In this document: positions 18,991 through 19,410 of the stretch, piece by piece
How positions within the stretch are numbered: position 1 is the stretch's first letter
Layout: each line of letters opens with the position of its first letter
Source: Acidimicrobiia bacterium
GTDB lineage: Bacteria; Actinomycetota; Acidimicrobiia; IMCC26256; PALSA-555
Assembly: GCA_017853455.1 (NCBI GenBank)
Contig: JAFMJM010000017.1
Span: 1-19,410 of the forward strand
Direction: 5' to 3'
DNA: 19,410 nt
Program-made: the position numbers and the translations under genes
Notes under the pieces: generated by a model
What the model was told of the DNA's origin: nothing
Seen by the model: only the letters and a program-made list of their open reading frames with translations
Database searches by the model: none

Positions 18991-19410
18991 TCAGTCTGCG
19001 TCAGGACCGGGCACGACCACCACCGGCACGCCGGACCCGAGGGTCAGTCCGTGGGCGACGCTGCCGAGCACGAGCTCGCGGACCCGGCCCTGGCCCCGCG
19101 ATCCGCACACGATGGCGTCGGCGCCCACCTCGGCGGCACAGCGCAGCACGCCGGGCACCGGGAGATCGTCGACCAGGTGGACCTCGACCGGCGCCGGGGC
19201 GACCACCGCCGCCACGTCGGCCTCGAGGTCGGCGGCGGCCCGGGCGTGCAACGCGGCCGGATCGTGCGGGGCCGGCCCGCCGAGGTCGTCGAGTGGGCTC
19301 CACGAACGGACGACCACGAGGCGCGCCCCGGTCTGGTCGGCCAGGTCGCGGGCCCAGGCGAGCGCACGGTCGGCGTCGGCCGATCCGTCGTGGGCCACGA
19401 GCAGCGTGCG
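18991..19410 (-). CDS. Universal stress protein (UspA family), start beyond window
   Basis: The visible 139 residues begin RTLLVAHDGSADADRALAWA at the window edge; the true start is beyond 19410, likely only a few residues away because this is the usual first strand. ATP-binding USP motifs are present: the early Asp in AHDGS and the G-2x-G-9x-G-S pattern in GSRGQGRVRELVLGS, followed by VPVVVVPGP. USP proteins are cytosolic and bind ATP under stress or starvation. The gene may head or precede the epimerase-crotonase-SDR unit, 30 bp downstream on the same strand. Confidence 0.9.
   Translation of the reverse strand, partial: RTLLVAHDGSADADRALAWARDLADQTGARLVVVRSWSPLDDLGGPAPHDPAALHARAAADLEADVAAVVAPAPVEVHLVDDLPVPGVLRCAAEVGADAIVCGSRGQGRVRELVLGSVAHGLTLGSGVPVVVVPGPDAD

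Noticed and set aside
1..19410. tRNA, rRNA, CRISPR array, insertion sequence, phage or toxin-antitoxin gene
   Set aside because: I found no cloverleaf-like or rRNA-like segment, no spaced direct repeats, no transposase or integrase motif and no flanking repeats. The only tandem repeat is inside znuB.

Overview
ORGANISM. This is a dense, very GC-rich stretch of bacterial chromosome. It carries about 23 genes with short gaps, many GTG starts, strong third-position G/C bias and several TANNNT-type -10 boxes that sit 6-7 bases before the start codon. That combination, together with a CopC-CopD fusion, BdbC-like DsbB, DUF3054, DUF4236 and a type-2 MenC, points to an actinobacterium, most plausibly an Acidimicrobiia-like lineage. 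The lineage is inference; no rRNA gene is present. I see no mobile element, CRISPR array, tRNA or phage gene. LEFT THIRD (1-7250), metals and the cell envelope. A SirB1-like transglutaminase-fold gene diverges from a Fur-family regulator that looks like Zur (His-rich, two CxxC pairs). A minus-strand operon follows: copCD (copper-binding CopC fused to the CopD membrane protein), dsbB (disulfide re-oxidation) and a membrane-anchored TlpA/thioredoxin-like protein. Diverging from it is a membrane protein of unknown function with a WHDHRxHWM motif. Next comes a two-gene ABC importer, znuC-znuB, whose promoter carries a clean Fur/Zur-type palindrome (ATGAGA-N5-TCTCAT) on top of a TATACT -10 box. ZnuB ends in a His-rich tail encoded by 9-bp tandem repeats. 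No substrate-binding protein gene is in the window. MIDDLE (7250-11530). An SDR dehydrogenase and a sugar-phosphate isomerase/epimerase-like TIM barrel form a plus-strand pair. Facing them is a minus-strand set: an SDR, a translationally coupled protein of unknown function, and a small DUF4236 membrane protein whose ribosome-binding site is buried in a perfect 8-bp hairpin. A HIT-family hydrolase follows, overlapping tail-to-tail with a DUF3054 membrane protein. RIGHT (11144-19410). A three-subunit molybdenum hydroxylase of the xanthine/aldehyde/CO dehydrogenase superfamily (FAD, 2x[2Fe-2S] and Mo subunits, in that order) runs on the minus strand, with the DUF3054 gene coupled to its end. Its Mo subunit has AYRGPW, so it is not a form I CO dehydrogenase. 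Divergent from it is an enolase-superfamily gene, probably o-succinylbenzoate synthase (menC). The last block on the minus strand is universal stress protein (cut by the window edge), NAD-dependent epimerase/dehydratase, crotonase and SDR. This looks like a small acyl-CoA or alcohol/ketone catabolic unit, but its substrate cannot be read from sequence. I found no clearly new system. The best leads are the Zur box on a leaderless znuC promoter, the recurring leaderless promoter grammar, the unknown WHDHRxHWM protein beside copCD, and the hairpin over the DUF4236 start.
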